DNA of 64,000 bases. Origin: Actinacidiphila oryziradicis (GTDB lineage: Bacteria; Actinomycetota; Actinomycetes; Streptomycetales; Streptomycetaceae). Location of the stretch: the NCBI RefSeq assembly GCF_005047355.1, contig NZ_SUMC01000030.1:48729-112728 (forward strand), given 5' to 3'. Made by a program: the position numbers and the translations under genes. The notes beneath the pieces were generated by a model, which saw only the letters and a list, made by a program, of their open reading frames with translations, was not told where the DNA came from and did not search any database. Positions 1 through 8,095 of the stretch are shown here, one piece after another. Position 1 is the stretch's first letter. Every line of letters begins with the position of its first letter.

Positions 1-201
1 ACCCGCTGGGGCGTCGGGCAGCGCGTCGACACCGGACAGCCCACTGGGCGCCGCCTCAGCGTCCTGGTCGCCGGGTCCACAGGCTGTGGACGGAGCGGGG
101 TTCTGGGCAGGGCGTGGCTGACCGGGGATGGCGACGGCGGGCCAGACTGCGGCGGGCCGGGAGGCTGCGCCGCTGGGGTCGGTGGGCTTATGTTGGGACA
201 T
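1..201 (-). CDS. Partial leftward gene, N-terminal 67 residues, function unknown
   Basis: An open frame runs leftward from an ATG at 201 to the window edge without a stop. It is preceded by a GAGGAA-type ribosome binding site about 6 nt upstream. The visible peptide begins MSQHKPTDPSG and is rich in Ala, Pro and Gly, with no recognisable fold. It is transcribed divergently from the XRE regulator, as is common where a mobile-element regulator controls a leftward replication or transfer operon. The function cannot be read from this N-terminus; a replication or transfer gene is a guess from context only. Confidence 0.45.
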   Translation of the reverse strand, partial: MSQHKPTDPSGAASRPAAVWPAVAIPGQPRPAQNPAPSTACGPGDQDAEAAPSGLSGVDALPDAPAG

Positions 202-486
202 GGAAATTCCTCACTCGGCGGCTCCGGGGGACTACCCGGATTCGCCGTTATTGACTGTCCTGGGATGGGCGGTGGCAGGGTTTCCGATCGGCCCTCGGTG
301 TTCGTAGCACCGGGGGCCTCACGTTTCTCGGGTACGTGTCAGGCGGTTGGGCCTGCGTCTCCTTCCTGTTGGTGGCTCCTTGTGCGGGCGCCTGGGTTCG
401 ACTTGCTATCACGTAAATCCGGCCGCGCCGCACCGCGCTCTGTCGTCTATTGTGTTCGCGTTCCCACATCTCCAACCTCTCTACGG

Positions 487-515
487 TTGACTTTTTCAGT
501 CGCGTGAGGTCTAGT
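487..515 (+). promoter_or_regulatory. Promoter of the XRE regulator gene
   Basis: A -35 hexamer TTGACT (487-492) and a -10 hexamer TCTAGT (510-515) are separated by exactly 17 nt. A GAGAGGAGG ribosome binding site follows at 544-552. The -35 overlaps a short inverted repeat GACT-TTTTC-AGTC that could be an operator for the downstream regulator. The rest of 202-560 is a divergent intergenic region in which I see no gene. Confidence 0.5.
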
Positions 516-560
516 TAAGCCGGAAGATCGTCCCGTGTCAACCGAGAGGAGGTTGAAAAA

Positions 561-1079
561 GTGAATCCCATGGAGACTCCTAGTGGGCGGCTCAGCGGTG
601 AAGCCCTGGTGGCCCACAACCTGCGCGTCCTACGGAAGGCCGCCCGGCTCTCTCAGGACGATGTCGCCGAGCGCATGAACCGGCTCGGCTTCAAGTTCCA
701 CCAGACGCAGGTCGCCAAGATCGAACGGAACGCCCGGCCCGTGCGCTACGACGAGGTCATCGGTCTCGCCAAGGCGCTCGGCGTCCCGCTGTTCCCCTTC
801 ATGACCGAGGCCGTCGCCAGCGAGGGCGAGCCCGAGTACGAGCTCCAGGAGGCCGCGTTCCGCGTCGAGGCAGCCGACCAGGAATGGAGAAACTCCCACG
901 ACCTCGAACAGGCGGCGAAGGCCCGCCTGACAGAGGCGGAGCGCGAGTACGCGGAGATCGCCGAGCGTCTGGGCATAGAGGCCCCTGATTTCCAGCCCGA
1001 CTTCGAGTTCTACCCCGCGCCCAACTCCCCCGACGACCCGCTCAGAGAGGACGCCGACGAGCAGGCCCCCGACCAGTAA
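561..1079 (+). CDS. XRE-family helix-turn-helix regulator of the integrated element
   Basis: This is a 172-residue protein. Residues about 18-75 form an XRE/Cro-C1 type HTH, with the typical run LSQDDVAERMNRLG and a second helix ending in QVAKIERNARP. Residues about 90-140 are Glu/Ala/Arg-rich and probably coiled coil, and the tail is acidic. The GTG at 561 is chosen because GAGAGGAGG lies 8 nt upstream. It sits before the xis-int pair, the usual place for a regulator of excision or transfer in actinobacterial integrative elements. The DNA-binding role is clear; the target promoters are inferred. Confidence 0.85.
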   Translation: MNPMETPSGRLSGEALVAHNLRVLRKAARLSQDDVAERMNRLGFKFHQTQVAKIERNARPVRYDEVIGLAKALGVPLFPFMTEAVASEGEPEYELQEAAFRVEAADQEWRNSHDLEQAAKARLTEAEREYAEIAERLGIEAPDFQPDFEFYPAPNSPDDPLREDADEQAPDQ

Positions 1080-1232
1080 CGGAGGCTCCGCCCGCTCATC
1101 GCAGACCCCGCCGCAAGACCCCCGGCGCTACGAACGCCCAGGGCCGCCGAGCGGCATCGCACCAGCCCACCGCCCATCCCCGCCAGTCAACACCGCGGCG
1201 CGCAGCTCACTGCGCCGCCGGAAGGAACACCC

Positions 1233-1445
1233 ATGTCCACCACTGCCACCGCCATCGAGCGGAAGTGGTTCACCACCGCTGAAGTCGCCGTGATGCTCGG
1301 CTTCGGCCTGTCCAAGACGAAGGCGCTTGTCCACTCGGGCGAGATCCGCTCCGTCAAGATCGGGCGCAGCCGCCGCATCCTGCCGGCCTGGGTCGATGAG
1401 TACGTTGCCCAGGCCGTCGCCACCGACATGGAGCTGGCGGCATGA
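1233..1445 (+). CDS. xis: Excisionase, MerR-type winged helix
   Basis: This 70-residue basic protein has the WFTTAEVAVMLG motif of the HTH_17/excisionase family, in which a helix-turn-helix (residues 12-32) is followed by the GEIRSVKIGRSRRI wing and a final helix. GGAAGGAA lies 6 nt upstream of the ATG. Its stop overlaps the integrase start in an ATGA, so the two are translationally coupled. Such proteins bend att DNA and steer the neighbouring tyrosine recombinase towards excision. Confidence 0.88.
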   Translation: MSTTATAIERKWFTTAEVAVMLGFGLSKTKALVHSGEIRSVKIGRSRRILPAWVDEYVAQAVATDMELAA

Positions 1446-2737
1446 GCGGCAAGCGCGGTAACGGCGAGGGATCCATCTACCCCTACCGCAACGGCTTCGC
1501 GGCGTACGCCTGGGTGACCACACCCATGGGCAAGCCCAGCCGCAAGTACGTCTACGGCAAGACCCGGCCCGAGGTCCACGACAAGTGGCTCAAGCTCCAC
1601 ACGGCGGCCAAGGCCGGCCCCGTGGCCACCAGCACGCCGACCCTGGAGCACTTCCTCGCCCACTGGCTGAAGGAGGAGGTGGACGTGAATCTCAAGCCGC
1701 TCACCGCAGCGACCTACGAGACTGTGGTCCGCCTCTACATAACCCCCTTCCTCGGTGCCAAGCGGATCGACAAGCTCAACGTCCGCGACGTCCGCGAGTG
1801 GCTCAACAAGCTCGCCGCCGCCTGCCAGTGCTGCGCGCAGGGCAAGGACGAGGCACGGCCCGAGGAGCGGCGGCGCTGCTGCGCGATCGGCAAGTGCTGC
1901 GGCAAGACGCTGGCCAAGCGGTCGGTTGGCGACGCTCGGACCGTGCTGCGCAGCGCGCTCACCTACGCGATGAGCGAGGAGATGATCTACCGGAACGTCG
2001 CACAGCTCGTCAAGATGGCCAAGCCCCGAAGCCACAAGGTCATCCCGTGGTCGGTCGAGGAGGCCAGCCGTTTCCTCGAATCCGCCCGCACCGCCCGCGA
2101 CCCGCTGTACGGGGCGTACGTGATGATCCTGGTCCTGGGCCTACGGAAGGGGGAGGTGCTCGGGCTGGAGTGGTCGAACGTCCTGCTGGACCGCAACGAG
2201 GTCCTCATCCAGAAGCAGCTCCAGCGGGTGCGCCGCAGGCTGCTGCACTCGGAGACCAAGACCGACGCGTCGGAGGCGCTGCTCCCGCTGCCGGACATCT
2301 GCCGGGCCGCGCTGTTGCTCCGTCAGAAGAGCCGCGACGCGCACAAGCTGGCCGCCCGCGACCTGTGGACCGAGTCCGACCTCGTCTTCACGACCCGCTA
2401 CGGGACACCGGTCGAGCCCCGGAACTTCAACCGGCGCTTCGCCTTCCGCTGCGCAGAGGCGGGGGTCCGGCTGATCCGCGTCCACGACACCCGCCACACC
2501 TGCGGCTCGCTGCTGGCGGCCCTGGACGTCCACCCGCGCATCGCGATGCAGATCCTCCGGCACACGCAGATCTCGGTGACCATGGAGGTCTACACCCACG
2601 TGCCGTCGGAGCAGACCCGCAACGCGCTCCGCAAGCTAGGCGCGACCCTCGACGGTGGCCGATCCGCCGAGGCACCGGGCGAGGAACAAGGGCCACTGCC
2701 TTCCGCCTCCGATGGGGGCCGGGGAAAGCTGGCATAA
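1442..2737 (+). CDS. int: Tyrosine site-specific integrase
   Basis: This is a 431-residue tyrosine recombinase. An N-terminal arm-binding region and a SAM-like core-binding domain (about 65-180) precede the catalytic domain. The catalytic set is present: Arg235 in GLRKGEVLGLEW, His348 and Arg351 in HDTRH, His374 in LRHTQ, and the nucleophile Tyr384 in YTHV. A Cys-rich insertion at about 127-155 (CQCC, CCAIGKCC) interrupts the core-binding domain and looks metal-binding. It overlaps xis by 4 nt. All catalytic residues are intact, so it should be active. It lies about 4.2 kb from the tRNA-Pro that probably carries the attachment site, with cargo in between. Confidence 0.93.
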   Translation: MSGKRGNGEGSIYPYRNGFAAYAWVTTPMGKPSRKYVYGKTRPEVHDKWLKLHTAAKAGPVATSTPTLEHFLAHWLKEEVDVNLKPLTAATYETVVRLYITPFLGAKRIDKLNVRDVREWLNKLAAACQCCAQGKDEARPEERRRCCAIGKCCGKTLAKRSVGDARTVLRSALTYAMSEEMIYRNVAQLVKMAKPRSHKVIPWSVEEASRFLESARTARDPLYGAYVMILVLGLRKGEVLGLEWSNVLLDRNEVLIQKQLQRVRRRLLHSETKTDASEALLPLPDICRAALLLRQKSRDAHKLAARDLWTESDLVFTTRYGTPVEPRNFNRRFAFRCAEAGVRLIRVHDTRHTCGSLLAALDVHPRIAMQILRHTQISVTMEVYTHVPSEQTRNALRKLGATLDGGRSAEAPGEEQGPLPSASDGGRGKLA

Positions 2738-2764
2738 CTGCTCCGTCCGTAGCTGATCAACTGC

Positions 2765-2802
2765 GCAGGGGTCCGGCCAGAACGATCTGGCTGGACCCCT
2801 GC
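2765..2802 (+). terminator. Hairpin terminator after int
   Basis: GCAGGGGTCCGGCCAG pairs with CTGGCTGGACCCCTGC across a short loop. The stem is near perfect with one mismatched position, and begins 28 nt after the int stop. No U-run follows, as is usual in Streptomyces. Confidence 0.75.
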
Positions 2803-2881
2803 CGTTGGGCGAGGAGGCCGAGGACGTGGATCTCCACGGCCGCCATCGCTGCGGTCGGGCTGGCTTGCCGGGGACGGCTCG

Positions 2882-3060
2882 TCAGCCGCCGACGCCGTGG
2901 CGAGCGTACTGCGCGAGCCGCTCACGCAGACCGTTGCCGTCAGCCGCATCCGCCTTGCCGATGTAGAGGATCTCTTCCAAGGCCAGATGGTCTGTGATCG
3001 GGATGGTCGACGGTGGTAGGTCGCCCGCAGAGGTGACCCGCAGTAGCACGAGCCCGCATC
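2882..3060 (-). pseudogene. Remnant of a GIY-YIG-like nuclease C-terminus
   Basis: Read leftward, one frame ends EEILYIGKAD...GLRERLAQYARHGVGG followed by TGA at 2884-2882. YIGKAD with a downstream LRxRLxQYA segment is the signature of GIY-YIG family domains. No start codon with a ribosome site precedes it, and the GIY half is not evident. A neighbouring frame upstream shows a different peptide (RVRSQPIGLIE), so the segment looks like joined gene fragments. The assignment rests on one short motif. The remaining sequence from 2803 to 3147 shows no intact gene. Confidence 0.35.
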
Positions 3061-3147
3061 TCAGTCTCGATGAGGCCGATGGGCTGGCTGCGCACCCGAA
3101 TATTGGGCCCGATCTCTGATGATGCGGAGAGTGCCGGTTCTAATCTG

Positions 3148-4098
3148 ATGGTTCACCTATGTCGGGGGTGGGTTTTGGCGCGTGTGTATCGGATTCGAGC
3201 TCGGTGGGTGGTCGCGCCGGTGGTGATTCTGGCTGCGGTGGCTGCGGTAGCTGCGCTGCTGGTGTTGGAGGAGCCACCGCCGTGGCTGGCGTGGTGTCCT
3301 GCATGGTTGGGAGCTGTGATTGTCGCCGTGTTGGGGGTGGCCGGGACCTGGTGGCTGGAGCCGTGGACGGCGCGTCGGCAAGGTGCGGCGGACGAGGATC
3401 AGCAGGCGGTGGACCGCCTGCGCCGGTACCTCGGCCGTCAACAAGGCTTGCCGCGGATTGGCGAGCGGGGTGCTGGTGGACTGCTGCTGCGGGTCCATGA
3501 GGCCATCCCTCTAGACCTGCCTCCCGAACCGGCAGCGGGAGCAAAGGTGTTGCGTCGGGCAGGTTGGTTGCGCCGTTGGAGCGGGCCGGTCCGGCTATCT
3601 GGAGAAGGGCCGGATCCTGACCTGCCCGCGTTCGTCGAGCGGGACATCGGCAAGCAGGTGTGCGCGTGGATGCGCGCCGCCAGTCGTGAGGGCGGCTTCC
3701 TGGTGCTCGTGGGCAACTCCTCAGTTGGCAAGACCCGTCTGCTGTATGAGTCGGCCCGCAGTGAGTTGGCCGGCTTTGTCGTTCTCGCACCGGATCTCGG
3801 CGACGGAGCACTGGTCAACGTCATCGCCGACGCCACCTTTCCACTGCCAAAGCTGATCGTGTGGCTGGATGAACTGCAGCGCTTCCTTCCCGGCCCATAT
3901 TTCGTCACCGACGACCAGGACAGCCATACCGCGATTACCGCTGCCACCGTCCGCAAACTGCTCACTGCGGACACGCCCGTGGTCATCGTGGGCACCCTGT
4001 GGCCGCAATACGCCACGGAACTGCGCACAGTCCAACCCGACCCGGCCAGCGTTGGTCAATCCCGCTACCCGGCAGCCATCGACATCCTCACCACCTGA
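3148..4098 (+). CDS. N-terminal half of a broken membrane-anchored P-loop NTPase
   Basis: The frame encodes two hydrophobic segments (about residues 21-41 and 47-68) and then a cytosolic ATPase. Walker A is GNSSVGKTR (about 189-197), and IVWLDEL (about 236-242) fits Walker B. It continues to VVIVGTLWPQY and then hits TGA at 4096-4098. The homology-like continuation, DIPVDTFSRTERA, lies in another frame immediately downstream, so 3148-5978 looks like one gene with a single frameshift. The longest frame starts at ATG 3070; I prefer ATG 3148, with GGAGAG upstream, because 3070 overlaps the leftward remnant. A signal-transducing STAND-like NTPase with a TPR sensor, perhaps for defence, is an inference from architecture and mobile-element location. 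Confidence 0.65.
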   Translation: MVHLCRGWVLARVYRIRARWVVAPVVILAAVAAVAALLVLEEPPPWLAWCPAWLGAVIVAVLGVAGTWWLEPWTARRQGAADEDQQAVDRLRRYLGRQQGLPRIGERGAGGLLLRVHEAIPLDLPPEPAAGAKVLRRAGWLRRWSGPVRLSGEGPDPDLPAFVERDIGKQVCAWMRAASREGGFLVLVGNSSVGKTRLLYESARSELAGFVVLAPDLGDGALVNVIADATFPLPKLIVWLDELQRFLPGPYFVTDDQDSHTAITAATVRKLLTADTPVVIVGTLWPQYATELRTVQPDPASVGQSRYPAAIDILTT

Positions 4099-4109
4099 CC
4101 GATATTCCG

Positions 4110-5978
4110 GTGGACACCTTCTCCCGCACCGAGCGGGCCCTGGCCGCGACCCGGGCCGCGCGGGACCCGCGTCTCGCCCAGGCGGTAGCCGATCGCGACT
4201 ACAACGTCACCGAGGTCCTCGCCGGCGCGCCACAGATGATGCGCCGCTACCAGCAGGCCACCGACCTTCATAAAACCGTCGTCCACGCGGCCGTCGATGC
4301 CCGCCGTCTCGGTATTCAAGGCCCCCTCACCATTGACCTACTGCGCGCCTCAGCTCGCGGCTACCTCACCACCGTCCAACCCGACGACACGTGGTTCGAC
4401 CAGGCGCTGATCGAGCTCACCAGCAGCACACGCCGTGATGACCGCGCCACCGCCCTCCTTATATCCCTGCCGACCGCCGACCACCGCGGCGTGCTCGGCT
4501 ACACCGTCGCTGACTACCTCCTGCAACAACTGGCTCGACGACGCCGCAGCTGCCAGCTCACCTCTTTGACCTGGCATGCCTTTGTCGACCACATCACCGA
4601 CCACGACGACCGAATGCGCGTCGCCGACAGCGCCCAACGCCGACTGCGGTACCGGACCGCGGAGGCCCTCTACAGAACCCTCACCCCCGGCAGCGCTCGC
4701 GCCGCCCACACGCTGGCGGGTCTGTTGGTCACGCAGGAGAAGGCCGATGAAGCCTTCCAGGTGCTGCGAACCGCCGCCGATGCCGGCGACTTCTTCGCCG
4801 CTCATCGGCTGGCCGAGCTGCTGGTCGGTCAGGAGGATACCGATGAAGCCATCCGGGTACTGCGCCCTGCCGCCGACGCTGGCGACCTCCTAGCCGCGAA
4901 TAAGCTGGCCGAGCTGCTGTTCGGACAGAGACACGCCGATGAAGCCAACCGAGTGCTGCAGTCCGCCGCCAGCAACTCTCACGCTGCCTCCAGCCACCCT
5001 CGCACTGTCTGCAGGCTGGCCGAGCTGCTGGCCGGGCAGGGGTACACCGACGAGGCCATCCAGGTGCTGCGGCCCGCCGCTGACGCCCGCCATGTCGAGG
5101 CCGCACGCGCGCTGGCCGGGTTGCTGGCCAAGCAAGGGAATGCTGACGCACTCTGGGCTCGTGCTGACGCCGGCGACTTCTCCGCCGCCGGCGAGCTGGT
5201 CCGGCTGCTGGCCCGGCAGGGGAACACCGAAGCGCTGCGGGCTCGTGCTGACGCCGGCGACTCCTCCGCCGCATGGTTGCTGGCCGGACTACTGGTCGAG
5301 CAGGGGAAGGCCGATGAAGCCTTCCAGGTGCTGCGGCCTGCCGCCGACGCCGGCGACCTCTCCGCCGCCGTCGGGTTGATTGAGTTGATGGTTAGGCAGG
5401 GGAAGGCCGATGAAGCCTTCCAGGTGCTGCGGCCTGCCGCCGACACCGACGACCAATTCACCATCGGCGAGCTGACAGAGCAGAGAAACATCGACACGCT
5501 GCGGGCCGCTGCTGACGCTGGCGACCTCTACGCCGCTCGCAGACTGGCCGGACTGCTGGTCGGACAGGGAAAGACCGATGAGGCCATCCGAGCGCTGCGG
5601 AGCCTTGCCGACGCAGGCGACCTCTCCGCCGTCATCGAACTGACCATGCTATTGGCCCAGCAGGGGGACGCTGCCACGCTAAGAACCCTTGAGGAGACCG
5701 GCGAGTACTCAGCCGCCGAGGCGCGTGCTAGCCGACTGGCCGGACAGGGAAACATCGATGCGCTGCGGGCCCTTGCCGACGCCGGTGACTCCTACGCCGC
5801 CTACACGCTGACCGATTTGCTGGCCATGGGGGCGGATACCTACCAGTTGCACGAGGAAGTACACGCTGGCACGTACGGCGCTGTTGATCACCTGATCGCG
5901 TTCCTCGCCCAGAACATCGGGTACGAGAGGGCGGAACAGTTGCGCACCCAAGGCTTCGACACGGACGGGCCTCATTGA
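4110..5978 (+). CDS. C-terminal half of the broken NTPase: TPR/Sel1-like repeat array
   Basis: From GTG 4110 this frame continues the NTPase without a ribosome site of its own. Residues about 1-190 are a helical linker (RYQQATDLHKTVVHAAVDA). The rest is a tandem array built on the unit ADAGDxxAAxxLAxLLxxQG and xxDEAxxVLRPAADAGD, in long (about 36-aa) and short (about 21-aa) versions, of the TPR/Sel1 helical-repeat type. At DNA level the copies are highly alike (GGCCGATGAAGCCTTCCAGG occurs repeatedly), suggesting recent expansion or shuffling. It ends at a TGA just before a strong hairpin. Whether a functional protein is made depends on the frameshift at about 4080-4105. Confidence 0.65.
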   Translation: MDTFSRTERALAATRAARDPRLAQAVADRDYNVTEVLAGAPQMMRRYQQATDLHKTVVHAAVDARRLGIQGPLTIDLLRASARGYLTTVQPDDTWFDQALIELTSSTRRDDRATALLISLPTADHRGVLGYTVADYLLQQLARRRRSCQLTSLTWHAFVDHITDHDDRMRVADSAQRRLRYRTAEALYRTLTPGSARAAHTLAGLLVTQEKADEAFQVLRTAADAGDFFAAHRLAELLVGQEDTDEAIRVLRPAADAGDLLAANKLAELLFGQRHADEANRVLQSAASNSHAASSHPRTVCRLAELLAGQGYTDEAIQVLRPAADARHVEAARALAGLLAKQGNADALWARADAGDFSAAGELVRLLARQGNTEALRARADAGDSSAAWLLAGLLVEQGKADEAFQVLRPAADAGDLSAAVGLIELMVRQGKADEAFQVLRPAADTDDQFTIGELTEQRNIDTLRAAADAGDLYAARRLAGLLVGQGKTDEAIRALRSLADAGDLSAVIELTMLLAQQGDAATLRTLEETGEYSAAEARASRLAGQGNIDALRALADAGDSYAAYTLTDLLAMGADTYQLHEEVHAGTYGAVDHLIAFLAQNIGYERAEQLRTQGFDTDGPH

Positions 5979-6004
5979 CTACCGTCATCGACGCCGCAGG
6001 CTCT

Positions 6005-6052
6005 GCCCTGGCTTTGGCGGTGCACTATATATTCCACCGCCAAAGCCAGGGC
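6005..6052 (+). terminator. Strong 18-bp-stem terminator after the NTPase/TPR gene
   Basis: GCCCTGGCTTTGGCGGTG (6005-6022) and its exact reverse complement (6035-6052) flank a 12-nt A/T-rich loop. It lies between the rightward NTPase gene and the leftward gene ending at 6110, so it may work in both directions. Confidence 0.85.
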
Positions 6053-6109
6053 CCTGACGCAGCGCGTGAACTGAGTAGATTCTATCTATATAAATCTCAA
6101 GTAAAGCAC

Positions 6110-6601
6110 CTAGGGTGCTCGTGTCATGGCGGAGATGGTGGCCGCCACCGCCCGGACCTGGGCTGGTCGACAGGGTGGGCGCTGGCTGCTGTCACGCTCG
6201 GCGGTAGTGCGCGAAGACTGATCCCGCTCCGTCTCCCACGACCACTCGGGGTCGGTGCCACGCTGAAAGGGATAGGTCTTGGCGAGTTCGAAGAACTGCC
6301 CTGAGGGCTTCAGCTGCCGCTTGTTGACCACAATGGCCGACAGCATCACCGGGGAGCCGTCGTGGTGCTCCCGACGGCACGCGTATTCGAGGAGAAAGCT
6401 CATCGCGGTCGAGTGGTGATAGACCCGGTGTCCCTCAACCGCCAGGTCGCTGCTCAGCTCGCTGTAGCAGTCGACACGGCCTTCAGCGGCCCAGTGCTTG
6501 AGCACCTCGACCATGGCATCCAAGGCCGCGTTGTAAGGCGGAGAGTGGCGCCGGAGCCGGGGGCGCTTGGTTTCGGGCTGCTTGTCGTCATGGTTCTCCA
6601 T
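6110..6601 (-). CDS. Small conserved-type protein of unknown function, probably frameshifted at its C-terminus
   Basis: This is a 163-residue frame starting MENHDDKQPETKRP. Its core (about residues 22-125) reads like a compact family I have seen in Streptomyces accessory DNA, with MLSAIVVNKRQLKPSGQFFE and a final Trp/Glu-rich helix. From about residue 127 the sequence becomes compositionally random (SSRTTAERDSSQRPP). One frame over, the same DNA encodes VFAHYRRA followed by TGA at 6194-6192, which would be a natural end. I infer a one-base indel near 6220 and an intended gene of about 6192-6601. No clear ribosome site precedes the ATG. I do not know its function. Confidence 0.55.
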   Translation of the reverse strand: MENHDDKQPETKRPRLRRHSPPYNAALDAMVEVLKHWAAEGRVDCYSELSSDLAVEGHRVYHHSTAMSFLLEYACRREHHDGSPVMLSAIVVNKRQLKPSGQFFELAKTYPFQRGTDPEWSWETERDQSSRTTAERDSSQRPPCRPAQVRAVAATISAMTRAP

Positions 6602-6895
6602 GGCGGAATGTCAGCACAGCCGGCCAGCCTCCGGCCAGGGATTCACCACAAGAGCCGGCCACCTGATCAGTAGGCGCGGAAGATGAGGCGACGCTTGGTG
6701 TCGTCCGCCGGTCCCTGTGATCGTGATGGCGGACCCTGACCCTCGCCGGTCGCGGGCGTGAGCTGGGATCCGTTTGACACTCGGCTGTGGGTGGTCCGAC
6801 AGGTTTCAGCGGCGAGCGTCTCGTGTCGGCTGGCCCGGCTGCTGGTGGTCACTGAGGGACGCGGTGGTTGCTGTACTTTTCTGCTGGCAGACGCG
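6602..6895. other. Non-coding element end, candidate attachment region
   Basis: No credible gene is seen in this stretch next to tRNA-Pro. It contains GTTGCTGTACTTTTCTGCTG (about 6868-6887), an AT-richer stretch of the kind found as integrase arm sites near att sites of Streptomyces elements. The tRNA 3' end would be the core site, but no second copy of it occurs in the window, so the other att site must lie left of position 1 if this model is right. Confidence 0.35.
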
Positions 6896-6933
6896 TCAGA
6901 GGCCCTACCGGATCTCTCCGATAGGGCCTCTGA
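6896..6933 (-). terminator. Terminator of tRNA-Pro
   Basis: TCAGAGGCCCTA (6896-6907) and TAGGGCCTCTGA (6922-6933) form a perfect 12-bp stem with a 14-nt loop. It lies 7 nt beyond the 3' end of the leftward tRNA gene. Confidence 0.75.
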
Positions 6934-6939
6934 CCTGGG

Positions 6940-7013
<74 letters not shown>

Positions 7014-7025
7014 GTTCAACGAGGA

Positions 7026-7997
7026 TTACTCTAGCGGACTCGCCGCCGGAGACGAAATCCGGTTTTCGCTGGGTGTGAGGGTGAGCAGGGTCGCCTCGGG
7101 GGGGCAGGCGAAGCGGAGCGGGGTGTACCGATTGGTGCCGCAGCCTGCGGAGACGTGGAGATATGAGCGGTGGCCGGCGGCCTCGTGCGTCGAGAGACCC
7201 TTGACACGGTCGGTGTCGATGTCGCAGTTAGTGATGAGGGCGCCGTAGAAGGGGATGCAGAGCTGGCCGCCGTGGGTGTGCCCGGCGAGGATCAGGGGGT
7301 AGTTGTCGGCGGTGAAGGCGTCGAGGACCCGGAGATAGGGGGCGTGGACGATGCCGAGGGCAAGATCGGCGTCGGGGTCGGGGCCGCCGGCGACCCGGGG
7401 GTAGCGGTCGCGCTTGATGTGCGGGTCGTCCAGGCCGGTGAGGGCGATCTGGATGCCGTCGTCGAGCTTGAGCCGGCCACGGGTGTTGGACAGGCCGACC
7501 CAGCCAGCCGCGTCGAAGGCGTCGCGTAGGCCCTCCCAGGGGTTGCGGAGGACGCCGGTGGCGTGGCTGGGCTTCTTGCCGTTGAGACCGTGCTGGCCCT
7601 TTGACTTCTCGACGAGATAGCGGGCGGGGTTACGGAACTTGGGGCCGTAGTAGTCGTTGGAGCCGAAGACATAGGTGCCGGGGAACTGGAGCAGCGGCCC
7701 GAGAGCGTCGAGGACTTCGGGGACGGCCTCGGGGTCGGAGAGGTTGTCGCCGGTGTTCACCACGAAGTCCGGACGGAGCCCGGCAAGGCTCTGCAGCCAG
7801 CGGCGCTTCTTGTTCTGGCCGGAAACCATGTGGATGTCGGAGACCTGGAGGACCCGGATCGGCCGCATGCCGGCGGGAAGGACCGGCACCTCCACCCGGC
7901 GCAGCCGGAAGGACCGCGCCTCGATCCCGGCGGCGTACGCCACGCAGGCCGCGCCGACTGCCGTGATGCCAAGGGGAACTCCGTATCGCGCGCGCAT
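7026..7997 (-). CDS. Membrane-anchored calcineurin-like metallophosphoesterase
   Basis: This 323-residue protein has a hydrophobic N-terminus (about 7-25) as signal anchor. It carries the five-block metal site of calcineurin-type phosphoesterases: VSDIH (DxH), NTGDNLSD (GDN), FGSNDYYG (GND-type), GIVHAPY and LAGHTHGGQ (GHTH). The family hydrolyses phosphomonoesters or diesters; the nearest characterised type is YkuE-like. The substrate is not evident. The ATG at 7997 gives an N-terminus just before the anchor. It ends 13 bp before tRNA-Pro on the same strand and is divergent from the YqeY-like gene. Confidence 0.9.
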   Translation of the reverse strand: MRARYGVPLGITAVGAACVAYAAGIEARSFRLRRVEVPVLPAGMRPIRVLQVSDIHMVSGQNKKRRWLQSLAGLRPDFVVNTGDNLSDPEAVPEVLDALGPLLQFPGTYVFGSNDYYGPKFRNPARYLVEKSKGQHGLNGKKPSHATGVLRNPWEGLRDAFDAAGWVGLSNTRGRLKLDDGIQIALTGLDDPHIKRDRYPRVAGGPDPDADLALGIVHAPYLRVLDAFTADNYPLILAGHTHGGQLCIPFYGALITNCDIDTDRVKGLSTHEAAGHRSYLHVSAGCGTNRYTPLRFACPPEATLLTLTPSENRISSPAASPLE

Positions 7998-8095
7998 GGG
8001 TCCATGGTGTCAGACGGGCCGTTGGACCGTGTCAGGGCGGTGTCAGGTCCATATCCGCGGGCGTCCGGGGGCGTGCGCGTGCGAGACTCGACGGC

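Noticed and set aside
55..110. DnaA box pair at GGTCCACAGGCTGTGGACGG
   Set aside because: The cores are GGTCCACA/TGTGGACG, which miss the first consensus positions, and they lie inside an open reading frame.
190..507. 105-codon + frame in the first intergenic region
   Set aside because: No ribosome site, and it overlaps the promoter of the XRE gene; composition is non-coding.
4085..4105. Programmed -1 frameshift in the NTPase gene
   Set aside because: No X-XXY-YYZ heptamer or following stem-loop is evident around the TGA; mutation or sequencing error is simpler.
5975..6304. 109-codon + frame after the NTPase gene
   Set aside because: It runs through the strong terminator hairpin and over the opposite-strand gene, and the peptide has no recognisable features.
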